In this document: one piece after another, positions 63,721 through 64,000 of the stretch
How positions within the stretch are numbered: position 1 is the stretch's first letter
How the letters are laid out: each line of letters begins with the position of its first letter
Assembly: GCA_965603355.1 (NCBI GenBank)
Contig: CBFDCQ010000007.1
Span: 19,047 to 83,046 of the forward strand
Source: CBFDCQ01 sp965603355
Lineage (GTDB): Bacteria; Hydrogenedentota; CAZGCA01; CBFDCQ01
Direction: 5' to 3'
DNA: 64,000 nt
Notes under the pieces: model-generated
What the model was told of the DNA's origin: nothing
The model's database searches: none
What the model saw: only the letters and a program-made list of their open reading frames with translations
Position numbers and translations under genes: made by a program

Positions 63721-63816
63721 CCCCCTCGGGAATTGAGAGCAGGCACCCATTTCCTCGTTGGGCACTGACCCCGCCACCCTCGATCGGACATTGTCGTACG
63801 TGAACCGCACTACCAT

Positions 63817-63845
63817 TATATACCAAATCCCGGTAGATTATTCAA
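63817..63845 (-). promoter_or_regulatory. Candidate sigma70 promoter upstream of the DUF3883 remnant and cyclase
   Basis: Minus-strand TTGAAT, 17 nt, TATATA (overlapping a perfect TATAAT at 19-nt spacing). A transcript would begin near 63808 and carry the remnant as about 340 nt of leader to the cyclase gene. Confidence 0.5.
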
Positions 63846-63864
63846 TGATTCTCGGCAGAAGTTG

Positions 63865-64000
63865 TCAGAAAAGGTCTTTAATCTTGCCGAAAAACTTCTT
63901 CCTGATGGGATGGGAGTTGTCGCCGGTAACCTCATCGAACTCTTTGAGGAGGTTCTTCTGCTTATCGTTGAGGCGGGTCGGCGTTTCGACGATGACGCGG
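63865..64000 (-). CDS. dnaJ: Chaperone DnaJ, C-terminal fragment (start beyond the window)
   Basis: The last 44 or so residues of a gene that continues past the right edge. The translation RVIVETPTRLNDKQKNLLKEFDEV...SHPIRKKFFGKIKDLF matches the C-terminus of full-length DnaJ (VxxETPxxLxxxQxxLLxEF). Nothing can be said of the J-domain or zinc fingers. Confidence 0.85.
   Translation of the reverse strand, partial: RVIVETPTRLNDKQKNLLKEFDEVTGDNSHPIRKKFFGKIKDLF

Noticed and set aside
63466..63816. A 116-residue open frame overlapping the cyclase start
   Set aside because: Its N-terminal half is out of frame with the more protein-like reading (LLTPNERRVAEDRRDGYWLYV). The region is better explained as a frameshifted remnant, and the predicted transcript would begin after its start codon.

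Overview
The window reads as a chromosomal segment of an uncultured Gram-negative bacterium. It is moderately GC-rich and gene-dense. The envelope genes (TolC-family lipoprotein, RND pump, MlaD-type MCE protein, SurA-like chaperone, many lipoproteins) imply an outer membrane. A large secreted protein carries a pseudopilin-like segment and a C-terminal motif of the H-x(9-10)-DG type. That motif is common in Planctomycetes/PVC-related and other poorly cultured phyla, so a candidate-phylum bacterium is likely, but the phylum cannot be fixed from the window alone. An ADP-forming acyl-CoA synthetase pair hints at an anaerobic or fermentative lifestyle. Second-messenger genes include a DisA c-di-AMP cyclase, two PilZ proteins (c-di-GMP) and a class III nucleotide cyclase.

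Layout. 1-10 kb: end of a beta-propeller lipoprotein gene, trpF, a Na/Pi cotransporter-PhoU pair, an orphan radical SAM gene, glmS, a flippase-like membrane protein, a membrane J-protein, and a receiver/PilZ gene with an unknown partner. 10-15 kb: ADP-forming acyl-CoA synthetase (two subunits) and transketolase, then a secreted protein. 15-20 kb: oppD-oppF-sppA on the minus strand. 20-25 kb: three paralogous secreted proteins or lipoproteins, interrupted by two sites with the architecture of integron attC sites. This appears to be a small cassette array without an integrase (CALIN) and is the most striking finding. 25-30 kb: FMN dioxygenase-like gene, small coiled-coil lipoprotein, large DUF3352-like/pseudopilin fusion. 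30-35 kb: lysA, an MCE protein with a beta-rich tail, radA, disA. 35.6-43.6 kb: a Cus-type metal efflux operon with three heavy-metal-binding modules and a small membrane protein. 44-55 kb: one long minus-strand housekeeping run, xseA-xseB-ispA-dxs-mfd-surA-eno-ftsB, behind a promoter and a leader terminator. 55-64 kb: a decayed SBBP-repeat gene, a leuB-like dehydrogenase, a membrane protein, a HIT protein, mtaB, rsmE, rmuC, a nucleotide cyclase preceded by a frameshifted DUF3883-like remnant, and the 3' end of dnaJ.

Intergenic DNA holds two dispersed repeat families: a GTCATTCTGAGCG inverted repeat (two copies) and short GGCGGGCG-type palindromes (several copies, one of which forms the end of mtaB). 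Good sigma70-type promoters (TTGACA-like, 16-18 nt, TATAAT-like) are readable before many transcription units. No rRNA, tRNA or CRISPR array was recognised.
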